DNA from: Sphingobacterium paucimobilis HER1398 | GTDB taxonomy: Bacteria > Bacteroidota > Bacteroidia > Sphingobacteriales > Sphingobacteriaceae | Length of the DNA: 64,000 nucleotides | Assembly: GCF_000416985.1 (NCBI RefSeq) | Contig: NZ_ATDL01000014.1 | Location: forward strand, 62,001 to 126,000 | Direction: 5' to 3' | In this document: positions 36,528 through 45,180 of the stretch, one piece after another | Layout: each line of letters opens with the position of its first letter | Position numbering within the stretch: position 1 is the first letter of the stretch | The notes under the pieces: model-generated | The model's input: the letters and a program-made list of their open reading frames with translations, nothing else | Told to the model about the DNA's origin: nothing | Database searches by the model: none | Made by a program: the position numbers and the translations under genes

Positions 36528-36926
36528 ATGCTATTCAATAATTATGTCGATCCTGAAAATGATTTTTTTGAGGATGACGATCAGGAAGATGGTTTGGAGG
36601 TCAATGATTTGACATATGATGAAGAGAAGGGGAGTTATCGGTTTGACGTCGATGATAATGATCCCGACTGGGATCATCCGGCAGATTATGACACCCTTAG
36701 CCAAGGTGCGGAAGAGGATTTGTCTACCTATGATGTTTCCAACCCGTTTGTAGGATCGGAGTATGCCAATTTGGATAATTTGAAACAGGAAGATTTGGAA
36801 AGATCTGGTATGCGAATTACAGGTAAGAAAAATTTTAAGTTATCTAAGCTGGATAAGGAGATATCAAAGGACGAAGAAGATTTTCGGGATGATCTTGACG
36901 AGGAAGGGTATCCAAGAAAGGATTGA
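36528..36926 (+). CDS. Hypothetical acidic protein, 132 aa
   Basis: A very acidic, low-complexity protein with no signal or membrane segment. The first 85 residues are dominated by Asp and Glu (NDFFEDDDQEDGLEVNDL, RFDVDDNDPDWDHPADYDTL). A more basic stretch MRITGKKNFKLSKLDKEI follows near 95-112 before an acidic tail. It is probably disordered. No family recognised. A strong Shine-Dalgarno marks its start, and the SDR gene follows about 85 bp later. Confidence 0.65.
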   Translation: MLFNNYVDPENDFFEDDDQEDGLEVNDLTYDEEKGSYRFDVDDNDPDWDHPADYDTLSQGAEEDLSTYDVSNPFVGSEYANLDNLKQEDLERSGMRITGKKNFKLSKLDKEISKDEEDFRDDLDEEGYPRKD

Positions 36927-37011
36927 TCGGATTTTAAATTGGGGATATTTTAGTAGTTTGATAACGAATTTATCGAATAGCATCTGTATTTTTAGGTTTT
37001 AAGCTGTGCAT

Positions 37012-37800
37012 ATGGAAATAATATTAAAAGGCAAGAAAGCCTTGGTCGGAGGTAGTTCGTCAGGAATAGGACGTGCTATAGCATTACAACTTGCAAAATG
37101 TGGGGCAGATGTTACCTTAATGGCTCGCTCTGAAGATAAGTTGAAAGTGGTATTGGATGAGCTGGATTCTTCCTGGGGACAACAACATCGGTATCTGATC
37201 ACCGATTTTAACGATTATGAATCTCATAAGCTTAACATAGTCCATTATTTTGAGAATCACGAGGTAGATATCTTGGTGAATAATACCAACGGGCCTCAAG
37301 CAGGAGACGTATTGCATAAGGAAGAAACGGATTATCAACAAGCTTTTGAACTGTTGTTTCAGAACGCTGTATTTACGAGCCGTTTGGCTTTGCCTCATAT
37401 GCAATCGCAGGGATTTGGGCGTATCATCAATGTATCGTCGATGACTGTTAAGGAGCCGCAGGATAGCTTGGTGCTATCTAATACGATGCGAACAGCTTTG
37501 GTGTCTTGGAGTAAGAGCCTATCTAATGCAGTGGCAGTGGATGGGGTTACCGTAAACTCGATTATGACGGGTTACTTTGATACCGAACGGTTGAATAGCT
37601 TAATGGACAATCAGGCTAAATCAGCTGGTATCAATCTGGCTGATGTAAAGAAGCAGCGAATTGCATCTGTACCCGTTAATAGGTTAGGTGATCCGAAAGA
37701 ATATGGATATCTGGCAGCATTTCTAGCTTCAGAGTATGCTGGTTTTTTGACTGGAGCCGCTATTCCCCTAGACGGGGGAATTGCTAAGACTCTATTTTAG
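37012..37800 (+). CDS. SDR family oxidoreductase with atypical active site
   Basis: A 262-residue classical-size short-chain dehydrogenase/reductase (a GTG six nt upstream is an alternative start). The dinucleotide motif GGSSSGIG (13-20) and NNTNGPQAG (90-98) are present, with the serine pair SSM at 142-144 and the C-terminal GFLTGAAIPLDGG. In place of the catalytic YxxxK the sequence reads SNTMR (156-160), so both Tyr and Lys are missing. Such Tyr-less FabG-like proteins form a known subgroup with unclear activity. It may bind NAD(P) without classical catalysis. Confidence 0.82.
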   Translation: MEIILKGKKALVGGSSSGIGRAIALQLAKCGADVTLMARSEDKLKVVLDELDSSWGQQHRYLITDFNDYESHKLNIVHYFENHEVDILVNNTNGPQAGDVLHKEETDYQQAFELLFQNAVFTSRLALPHMQSQGFGRIINVSSMTVKEPQDSLVLSNTMRTALVSWSKSLSNAVAVDGVTVNSIMTGYFDTERLNSLMDNQAKSAGINLADVKKQRIASVPVNRLGDPKEYGYLAAFLASEYAGFLTGAAIPLDGGIAKTLF

Positions 37801-37803
37801 CAT

Positions 37804-37847
37804 ATACTAGAAACGGGACGATATAGCTATCGTCCCGTTTCTAGTAT
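37804..37847. terminator. Bidirectional hairpin between SDR and susD genes
   Basis: A perfect 20-bp stem (ATACTAGAAACGGGACGATA on the left arm) around the loop TAGC. It separates two convergent genes. The flanking T-runs are short, so it may act as an RNA 3'-end stabiliser as well as a terminator. Confidence 0.8.
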
Positions 37848-37850
37848 TGA

Positions 37851-39326
37851 TTAATTGTAGCCGGGGTTTTGTTGACTTTGGATTACTGTGTTGGCATCCA
37901 CTTCGCCTAGAGGAATAGGTAAGAGTGTTTTATAGAATGTTCTATCTATGGTTTTATCTCTATGGATTGTTGAAATGTTGCCAAGGCCATCATCAAAAGT
38001 AATCGATTTATTCCAACGCATCATATCAAAGAAGCGGTGCCCTTCTGTAAAGAGTTCTTTTGACCGTTCGTTGGCAATCATGTCCATTGTGATGCTAGTC
38101 TGATCACTTGGAGTAAGATTGGGGGATCGCTTTCTGATTGCATTCAGATAAGTAGAGGCCTTTACTAGATCTGGGGTGTTATGACGTAAAGCCGCTTCTG
38201 CTGCTATAAGGTACACTTCTGATAATCGAATTACCTTAATATTTACTGCTGTCGTATTGCTTGGAGTCTTTTTATCACCTGCTAGGGTTGTACTTCCGCT
38301 ATATTTATACGACGCACCAAATCTAGTATTCGAAGTCTCATCGTTGGACATGACGCCTTTTCTAACATCATTACTGTCTTCGTTCAAAAGATTAATAAAA
38401 TCAGTACTAGCTGTAAAATAACCTGCCGCTATTGTGGTATTAGGATGACCTCTTCGACGGTAGTAAGCGCCAAGGGAAGTGTTGCCTAGATCTCCTTCTT
38501 TTGGATAGATCCCCAATTCGAAAATTGATTCTTTGCCAAATTCCGAAGTCCAAGAGCTTACCCATTCGCTATTCTCATAGAGTTTGTAGACATTAGGCGT
38601 GATAATCGATTCTGCAGCTGTTAATGCGTTAGTGAAATCTTCCATGTAGAGATAAGCTCTAGCTTGTATGGCTTTGTTTGCATAGTAGTTTAAGAATCCA
38701 TCTGTTTTGGTTTTAGGCAATAACGATTCTGAGTCTTTTAGGTCTTTGAGTATCTGCGTGTAGTTTTCTTCTACCGTATTTCTGCCTAACTGATCTTGCA
38801 TCGTCAGTCTGGTAAGAGTTATTGGTACACCTAAGGCAGTTTTGTTTTTACTATAAGGCTCTCCATATAAGCGAACTAGGTCAAAATAGATGATAGCTCT
38901 AGCAGTTAGAGCTTGCCCAATAGAACTGTTAAAGTTTTCTGTTGAGCCATTAGCTTTTAATTTCTCGATTTCACTTAATAGATCATTGATTTGTGCAATA
39001 CAATGATAACCTTGGGACCAAATACTGGAGTAATTGTTCGTGTTTTTGGAGTGGTTGAATACATATAGGTAGTCATAGCCCCTGCCTTGAGAGGTAATCG
39101 TAATATCTCCTCCTTTTGTATCAGCATAGAGGGGAAAGTTACGTCCATAGTAGGATCCACTAGCCATTTTACTCATTAATCCTCGTACGATTACTTGAGC
39201 ATCTGCTGCTGTTTGAATGGATTGATTGGCATCGATAGAATTTGTGGGAACGACGTCGAGAAATCCATTACATGAAGTGAATGTGCATGTTGCAAAGATG
39301 CAGGATGCCAATATAATATTTTTCAT
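37851..39326 (-). CDS. SusD/RagB family outer membrane lipoprotein
   Basis: A 491-residue surface lipoprotein that forms the lid of a SusC-type transporter. The N-terminus has a signal with lipid-attachment cysteine in FTSC-NGFLD (residue about 19), then DVVPTNSIDANQSIQTAADA, typical of SusD. The TPR-like helical core shows ARAIIYFDLVRLYGEPY and AIQARAYLYMEDFTNAL. The C-terminal RagB/SusD region has IRLSEVYLIAAEAALR, YLNAIRKRS, ERSKELFTEGHRFFDMMRW and IPLGEVDAN. It is last in the operon after SusC (16-bp gap). Confidence 0.95.
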   Translation of the reverse strand: MKNIILASCIFATCTFTSCNGFLDVVPTNSIDANQSIQTAADAQVIVRGLMSKMASGSYYGRNFPLYADTKGGDITITSQGRGYDYLYVFNHSKNTNNYSSIWSQGYHCIAQINDLLSEIEKLKANGSTENFNSSIGQALTARAIIYFDLVRLYGEPYSKNKTALGVPITLTRLTMQDQLGRNTVEENYTQILKDLKDSESLLPKTKTDGFLNYYANKAIQARAYLYMEDFTNALTAAESIITPNVYKLYENSEWVSSWTSEFGKESIFELGIYPKEGDLGNTSLGAYYRRRGHPNTTIAAGYFTASTDFINLLNEDSNDVRKGVMSNDETSNTRFGASYKYSGSTTLAGDKKTPSNTTAVNIKVIRLSEVYLIAAEAALRHNTPDLVKASTYLNAIRKRSPNLTPSDQTSITMDMIANERSKELFTEGHRFFDMMRWNKSITFDDGLGNISTIHRDKTIDRTFYKTLLPIPLGEVDANTVIQSQQNPGYN

Positions 39327-39342
39327 GATTGTCTAATTTAAG

Positions 39343-42300
39343 TTAAAAACTAAAGTCAATACCAAAAGTATATGTTTTAGCGATTGGTGTTTCCCAACCT
39401 CTGGTGCTATATTGGTTTACTTCTGGGTCTGCATTTTTATATTTGCTGAAAGTTAACAGGTTACTGCCGTTAAAGTACACACGAGCGCTACTGATTTTAA
39501 CAGAATTTAATAATTCTTTTGGTAGGTTATACGCTAAAGATACATTTTTTAGACGCAAGAAAGAAGCGTCATAAAGATGACGACTACTGACTTGGTTAAC
39601 ATCTTCTAGGTCACGACCCGATACCATCGGAAAATAGGCGGATGTGTTATCAGGTCTCCACGTATCCTCTACAAAATATTGAGCATGGATACGTTCCCAA
39701 TAATAGCCGTCATCAGCGACATCTCGATTCCCTGCGTCATATATTTTTCCGCCAATCTTGTAATTGAAGTTGAGGCCCAAAGCAAAGTTTTTGTATTCAA
39801 CATTGGAGTTGATACCACCAAATAACTTGGGGATACCACTTCCTATGATAATTTGCTCAGCTTTTGTGTAATTGTTTGTGGCACCTCTACCTTTATATAG
39901 AAAGTCCCCTTTAGAATCATCATTAGGATCATTGACAAACCATACGTTTTTTCCGTTAGAAGGATCAGTTCCTGCCCATTCTAAACCGTAAAAAGATAAA
40001 GTTGGCTGTCCTTCTCTATACACCAAACGTGTGCGTGAATCACCTCCCGTTGGATCATACCATACTGCTTGTTCGCCTTCATTGAGCGAAACCACTTTTG
40101 ATTTGATAGTAGCACCATTTACACTCAACGTCCATTTTACATTTTGATTATTAACAATATCCGACCCTAGTGTGAATTCTAGCCCTTTATTGTTAATTTG
40201 TCCCACGTTCTTCACAGAAGAGCTAAACCCTGTGATCATTGATTGTGGTACATCCTGTATCAGATCTTTGGTGTCACGGTTGTAATATTCTATTGTTCCA
40301 AATAGTTTGTTCTGTAGTATTCCAAATTCTAGAGCAATGTTGGATGCGTAATTAGTTTCCCAGGTTAGATTAGGATTGGGAGAGTTACCAATCCCTCCTC
40401 CTGGCCTGGTCATGTATTTATTGCCAAAAGTCACTAAAGGTCTCCAAGCATAGTTGTCTGTAGGTAGGGTTCCATTGACGCCGTAAGAACCTCTTAATCT
40501 TAGGCTGTTGATAGTAGAGATGTCTTTTAAGAAGTCTTCTTTTGCTAAATTCCAAGAAGCAGCTACTGACCAGAAATTACCCCAGCGAACATCAGGTCCG
40601 AGTTTTGATGAGCCGTCACGTCTATAGGATGCTGATCCGAAGTATCTTTCGTTATAGTTGTATTCTGCCCTGGATAGTACCGATAGCATGTTATTCCCCC
40701 AGCTGTATGCCGTTGCATCCAAGACTCCAGCTGTAGCCACAGTGTGTAATTCTGAATTGGGAAGATCAGTACCAGAGGAACGCATGTATTTAGTTTGGTT
40801 TTTTTCTGCTTCAAAACCAACTAAAAGCCCTAAACTGTGTAAACCAAAGGACTTGTTATAGTTTGCCGTTGTAGATGATACCAATTTTTCGACGTTTGTT
40901 GACATTTCTGAGACAGATCCGTAAACTGAAGAAGCAGCATAATGGTTTGCACTGAAGTATATATGATCTTTTGCTTCAGCATTATCATAGGAGAAAATCG
41001 TCTTGATATTTAATTCGGGTAATAAGAATAGAGTTAGTGAAGGAACAGCTGAAATTCTCCTCGTATTTGTGGAATTTTCCCATTCATTATTGTAGTAATC
41101 ATGGTTTTGTGCATAGCTATTATAGCGTTCTGTCCACGGTTTTCCAGTCTTATAGTCTGTAGGCCAATAGAACGGCCAAAATAGATTTCTTGATTGAAAT
41201 AGATAACTCGTACTTGTATTTCGAGTGTCATTTACTCCTGCTTGATTGGTGTTAGCGACATTGACATTAGCATTAAACTCTGCTATGGAGCCTATTTTCT
41301 GCGTAAGATTTACTCTTCCATTGATACGATCATAGTTGTTGATTACAGCTCGACTCTTATCAGAAGTATAGCCTAAAGAAGAAAAATAGCTCGTTGTTTC
41401 AGTACCGCCACTTATGGAAATGTCGTTCGTGTTGAATTTTCCAGTGCGGAAAAATACTTTATCCCAATCGAAGAATTTTCCCTCTCTATTTTCTATACCG
41501 TCTGTCTTTCCCTTAATAGTAACATTCTCAAACATGGAAGTCCCATTTGTTGAAAATTCGTAACCATGAATACCGAAACCATAACCTGAAGTGGGGTTAC
41601 CAAAGCTAGAATTTAGGGATCCATCAGAATTATACCTCGCCCAATTCTTAGAGTTGAGGCGGAATAAGGTTTCTTCATTAGCTTGTTCAGGAGTTCTTCC
41701 TGAAGCTATCCTTGAATCATAAAGGATGCTGTAAAGCATATTGATTTGATCCTGAGGTGAGGCCGATTCATAATTATCTGTTGCCCAGGTTGGACTTAAT
41801 GCAAGCGAGCTCTTAAAATTAACTTTTGGGCTCCCTTTTTTTCCTCTTTTTGTAGTTATGATAATAACACCATTTGCTGCTCTAGATCCGTAAAGCGAAG
41901 CCGCTGCGGCATCTTTTAAGACAGTAAGGCTTTCAATGTCATTTGGGTTAAGCGTGCTCATCACGTTATTGGAAGTAGCAATCTGTCCGGACATCTGAGA
42001 AATGTCTCCCGATACGACAGGAATTCCGTCAATGACATAAAGAGGTTCGTTCGAAGCATTCATAGAACCTATACCTCTTAATCGTATAGATGAAACAGCT
42101 CCGGCTTGTCCTGAGTTGGTTGTTACAGTTAAGCCTGCTACTTGTCCTGATAATGCTTTTTCAAATGAAGTGACAGGTTGTTTGTCGATGTCTTTAGCGC
42201 TAACAGTTGCGGCAGAACCTGTAAATGTACTTCTCTTTGCTGTGCCATATGCAACCACCATGACTTCGTCAATGGATTGCTCATCTGAAGTTAGAGTCAC

Positions 42301-42576
42301 GCTAATTGTCTTGCGACCCTTCAGCTGGATCTCTTGAGAGACATAGCCGACTGCCGAAACCATTAAAGTGGCATTTTGGTCTGCATTTAGCGTGAATAGT
42401 CCACTTGCATTGGTAGACCCTGCGGTGGAGGTGCCTTTGACCGTGATGGTCACGCCTGATAAGGGAGCACCATTTTGGTCACTGACCTTGCCAGCTACCG
42501 AAATCTGCTGCGCGTTTACAACCTGTAAACCAGCGCTCGCCATCACACATAGTGTGGTGAGTAGATGATTTTTCAT
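39343..42576 (-). CDS. SusC/RagA family TonB-dependent transporter
   Basis: A 1077-residue outer membrane receptor. A signal peptide (about 1-22) precedes a carboxypeptidase-regulatory-like domain (ISVAGKVSDQNGAPLSGVTI, residues 25-105). A plug domain follows with VMVVAYGTAKRSTFTGSAATV, LRGIGSMNASNEPLYVIDGIPV and LKDAAAASLYGSRAANGVIIITTKRG. The remaining 850 residues form the barrel, ending with TYTFGIDFSF. It imports a bulky substrate with the SusD lid. No ECF-sigma/anti-sigma pair is adjacent. The upstream genes suggest murein peptides as substrate (inference). Confidence 0.96.
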   Translation of the reverse strand: MKNHLLTTLCVMASAGLQVVNAQQISVAGKVSDQNGAPLSGVTITVKGTSTAGSTNASGLFTLNADQNATLMVSAVGYVSQEIQLKGRKTISVTLTSDEQSIDEVMVVAYGTAKRSTFTGSAATVSAKDIDKQPVTSFEKALSGQVAGLTVTTNSGQAGAVSSIRLRGIGSMNASNEPLYVIDGIPVVSGDISQMSGQIATSNNVMSTLNPNDIESLTVLKDAAAASLYGSRAANGVIIITTKRGKKGSPKVNFKSSLALSPTWATDNYESASPQDQINMLYSILYDSRIASGRTPEQANEETLFRLNSKNWARYNSDGSLNSSFGNPTSGYGFGIHGYEFSTNGTSMFENVTIKGKTDGIENREGKFFDWDKVFFRTGKFNTNDISISGGTETTSYFSSLGYTSDKSRAVINNYDRINGRVNLTQKIGSIAEFNANVNVANTNQAGVNDTRNTSTSYLFQSRNLFWPFYWPTDYKTGKPWTERYNSYAQNHDYYNNEWENSTNTRRISAVPSLTLFLLPELNIKTIFSYDNAEAKDHIYFSANHYAASSVYGSVSEMSTNVEKLVSSTTANYNKSFGLHSLGLLVGFEAEKNQTKYMRSSGTDLPNSELHTVATAGVLDATAYSWGNNMLSVLSRAEYNYNERYFGSASYRRDGSSKLGPDVRWGNFWSVAASWNLAKEDFLKDISTINSLRLRGSYGVNGTLPTDNYAWRPLVTFGNKYMTRPGGGIGNSPNPNLTWETNYASNIALEFGILQNKLFGTIEYYNRDTKDLIQDVPQSMITGFSSSVKNVGQINNKGLEFTLGSDIVNNQNVKWTLSVNGATIKSKVVSLNEGEQAVWYDPTGGDSRTRLVYREGQPTLSFYGLEWAGTDPSNGKNVWFVNDPNDDSKGDFLYKGRGATNNYTKAEQIIIGSGIPKLFGGINSNVEYKNFALGLNFNYKIGGKIYDAGNRDVADDGYYWERIHAQYFVEDTWRPDNTSAYFPMVSGRDLEDVNQVSSRHLYDASFLRLKNVSLAYNLPKELLNSVKISSARVYFNGSNLLTFSKYKNADPEVNQYSTRGWETPIAKTYTFGIDFSF

Positions 42577-42619
42577 GATTAAGGTTTTTTAGTTTATAAT
42601 TTTTAAGTTTTATTTGGTA

Positions 42620-42642
42620 CTCTGGTCGCCTTGCGACCAGAG
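42620..42642 (-). other. Intercistronic hairpin upstream of susC
   Basis: CTCTGGTCGC-CTT-GCGACCAGAG is a perfect 10-bp stem without a following T-run, placed 44 bp before the susC start and after the epimerase stop. It probably stabilises or processes the mRNA so that susCD can be expressed at a different level from the enzymes. Confidence 0.65.
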
Positions 42643-42659
42643 ATTTGTTTTTGTTGGTG

Positions 42660-43715
42660 TTAGGCGTTTTGTAGAACACCTATACCAGGACGGTCTGGCA
42701 GTATACACTGTCCATCACGTACTGTCATTCCATCATAAATATCATTTCCGATCAGTAATGCTCCATCCAGATCAGCCCAATCGACCAATGGAGCTAATTG
42801 TGCTGCTGCTGAAATAGCACAGGATGTTTCGGTCATACAGCCGAGCATCACTTTCATTTCTAATGCTCGTGCTAATTCAGCCATTTGTTTTGCTTCACGC
42901 ATTCCTGTACATTTCATTAACTTGATATTGATACCCGAATAGACATCTTTTAACTTCGGAACATCGGCTAGACGTTGGCATCCTTCATCGGCGATAGTTG
43001 GGATGGGGGAGTGTGCTGTCAACCAGGCATTCTCATCGATCATCTCTTTGGGCATCGGTTGTTCTAAGAATACGACATTTCGCTCATGTAACCAATGGGC
43101 CATCTCTAGAGCTTCTTCTTTGTTTTTCCAACCTTGATTGACGTCGGCACATAGTGGCACATCCGTTACCGAACGGATAGTCTCTATAATCATTTTATCG
43201 GTGTCAAGACCTAACTTGACTTTTAGAATCTTAAATTGCTCCGCTTCCTTTACCTTCTTGCGGATCATCTCTTCACTGTCTATGCCTATGGTATATGACG
43301 TAGGAGGAATACGGTCTGGATTCAATCCCCATATTTTATAAAAAGGCTGTTGCATAATCTTGCCTAACAAGTCATGTAGGGCGATATCCAAAGCTGCCTT
43401 TGCTGCCGTGTTTTTTTCTTGGAGCATGTCGACATAGTGAAGGATTTCTTCTGTTTCAAATGGCGAAGAAAAGTGACTTAGGTCGATTTTACGCAGAAAA
43501 TTACATACGCTTTCTTGGGATTCACCAAGATACGGGGGCATACTGGCCTCTCCATATCCGATGAGCCCTTCATATTCTATTGCTGTCAATACTACAGGGG
43601 TAGTGGTCCGACTAAAGGACGCAACTGTAAAGACATGACGCATTTCTAGGGTGTAAGGCCTAAAGCGTAATGTGAATTTACCCATTGTTATTGTTTCCCA
43701 GGAATTATTGCTCAT
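42660..43715 (-). CDS. Dipeptide epimerase (L-Ala-D/L-Glu epimerase, enolase superfamily)
   Basis: A 351-residue muconate-lactonising-type enolase. The catalytic lysines are in KVK (165-167) and K265; the Mg ligands are D191 (ADVNQGW), E218 (LEQPM) and D243 (ADEGC). MTETSCAI near residue 298 and the C-terminal DLDGALLIGND, with a DxD, fit the dipeptide epimerases, which turn L-Ala-D-Glu from murein into L-Ala-L-Glu for further hydrolysis. It is 15 bp downstream of the NlpC/P60 gene. The substrate assignment combines motif and context; other dipeptides are possible. Confidence 0.88.
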   Translation of the reverse strand: MSNNSWETITMGKFTLRFRPYTLEMRHVFTVASFSRTTTPVVLTAIEYEGLIGYGEASMPPYLGESQESVCNFLRKIDLSHFSSPFETEEILHYVDMLQEKNTAAKAALDIALHDLLGKIMQQPFYKIWGLNPDRIPPTSYTIGIDSEEMIRKKVKEAEQFKILKVKLGLDTDKMIIETIRSVTDVPLCADVNQGWKNKEEALEMAHWLHERNVVFLEQPMPKEMIDENAWLTAHSPIPTIADEGCQRLADVPKLKDVYSGINIKLMKCTGMREAKQMAELARALEMKVMLGCMTETSCAISAAAQLAPLVDWADLDGALLIGNDIYDGMTVRDGQCILPDRPGIGVLQNA

Positions 43716-43730
43716 GGTGTCTTTTGTGTT

Positions 43731-44957
43731 TTATTTTTTGTAGAATGGGTTGTCTTGTATAGCTACGATAGCATGATCATTGGCTCCGATATAACGTTTT
43801 GCTGCAACGACGGTTCTGGTTTGAAAGTCATCGTAATTGCTTGCGTCCTTTAGCATCGAATTGATACGTACTGTGCCTGCTGAATGTATAAATTCTCCGT
43901 TGCCGATATACAGGGCTACGTGTGTCACACGTGCATTGGGATTACTCGCTTTACCAGCTGCAAAGAACAGCAGATCGGCTGGTTTTAGATTTTTCAAAGC
44001 CTTTGAAGCATCAAAATGCCCTTCTGCATCTAGAATATCTACTGCTTCACCGGCTAGGACTTGTTGAGAAGCATCGCGTGGAATTACATAGCCGTTCATA
44101 AAGAATGCTGTTTTAGTGAAACCGCTGCAATCTACTCCTTTGACGGATGTTCCACCCCATAGGTAGGGGAGTCCTAACATGCTCTTGGCACTGTTCAACA
44201 CATTGTCGGCGGTTAGGTTTCTCGAAGTTATCCAATCTTGTAGTGCCAAAGCTTCATCTTTGGGTACATAGCCAATGCGTCCATCGGGATAGGCAACTTC
44301 GTAGAATTGGGAAGTTTCTTTCTCCAGCGCCAGGATATTACCATAGACTAGGTCCGATATACGGATACTTTTTACATCTGGCTTGGAGTAAGCTTTTCCA
44401 AAATCATTGGTATATACTATTTTTTGACGGTTTTTCCATTGTTGTACTTCTGCTGTAGTCATTGGAACAAGTGAAGAGGTCGGTACCCATGATATATACC
44501 CCTCTGGTGTACGTACTCGATATTCACCATTCGACTTTTGTAATATGTCTACCTGTGTGCCCAGTATCGCCTGAGAAGCCATTTCGGAAGCATGTCCCGG
44601 TTTGGTCCGCAGATTTGCTACGGATAAATTGATAATTCCGACATTTTTTGTGCCTACTGATGTGTCGGGGTATAGCTTAACTTTTATTTGTGCTCCACTT
44701 TTTTGCAATTTCTTTTCAAGAAATGGAAGAGCATTCGATTCCGTAGTCTGTATGACATAGGTGTTCTTTTGTAAGTCTGCACTTGTGATCTCGATCAATT
44801 TGGTTCTCTTGTCTGGTGCAAATTGTGCTTTGGCGTCTTCTATAGCAGCGACAACAATTTTGTATTTTGTTGAATCGACTTGTGCAGTACTATTGACCGA
44901 TGAAAATAAAGCTAATACCGGAAAACAATAATAAGTAAGTTTTTTTATCATAATCAT
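43731..44957 (-). CDS. SH3 and NlpC/P60 peptidase (YkfC-like gamma-D-glutamyl-L-diamino acid endopeptidase)
   Basis: A 408-residue exported peptidase with a signal peptide (FPVLALFSSVNSTAQ, residues 12-26). Two bacterial SH3-like domains follow (about 105-165, SVANLRTKPGHASEMASQAI; and 175-235). The C-terminal NlpC/P60 domain has the triad C277 (VDCSGF), H346 (RVTHVALY) and H358 (EFIHSAG). YkfC-type enzymes cut the D-Glu to diaminopimelate bond of free murein peptides. It is the first gene of the NlpC/P60-epimerase-SusC-SusD operon, and the product L-Ala-D-Glu is the substrate of the next enzyme. Confidence 0.9.
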   Translation of the reverse strand: MIMIKKLTYYCFPVLALFSSVNSTAQVDSTKYKIVVAAIEDAKAQFAPDKRTKLIEITSADLQKNTYVIQTTESNALPFLEKKLQKSGAQIKVKLYPDTSVGTKNVGIINLSVANLRTKPGHASEMASQAILGTQVDILQKSNGEYRVRTPEGYISWVPTSSLVPMTTAEVQQWKNRQKIVYTNDFGKAYSKPDVKSIRISDLVYGNILALEKETSQFYEVAYPDGRIGYVPKDEALALQDWITSRNLTADNVLNSAKSMLGLPYLWGGTSVKGVDCSGFTKTAFFMNGYVIPRDASQQVLAGEAVDILDAEGHFDASKALKNLKPADLLFFAAGKASNPNARVTHVALYIGNGEFIHSAGTVRINSMLKDASNYDDFQTRTVVAAKRYIGANDHAIVAIQDNPFYKK

Positions 44958-45128
44958 AATCTCAACCTTGAGGGGATTCTATAAAGTAATATCTAATTTA
45001 CAATAAAATGCATAAAAATGCAATTTTTACGGAATTAATTAGGAATTTATGCGTTTTATTCGGAAAAAGCAATAAAAAAACAAATATCATCGGTTAATCT
45101 GACGATATGGAGATTGTGCTGTTTACTT

Positions 45129-45180
45129 GTTCTAAAAAATAAAAGGAGCTATTTTTATAGCTCCTTTTATTTTTTAGAAC
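45129..45180. terminator. Terminator of parC, overlapping its stop codon
   Basis: A perfect 24-bp stem around TTTT, with A-rich and T-rich segments in the arms and GGAGCTAT at the top. The last sense codon and the TAA of parC lie inside the 5' arm on the minus strand. The NlpC/P60 gene starts 170 bp away on the same strand. Confidence 0.92.

Noticed and set aside
37851..42576. A polysaccharide utilisation locus for a glycan
   Set aside because: No glycoside hydrolase, polysaccharide lyase or SusE/F-like gene accompanies the SusCD pair; the operon partners are murein-peptide enzymes.
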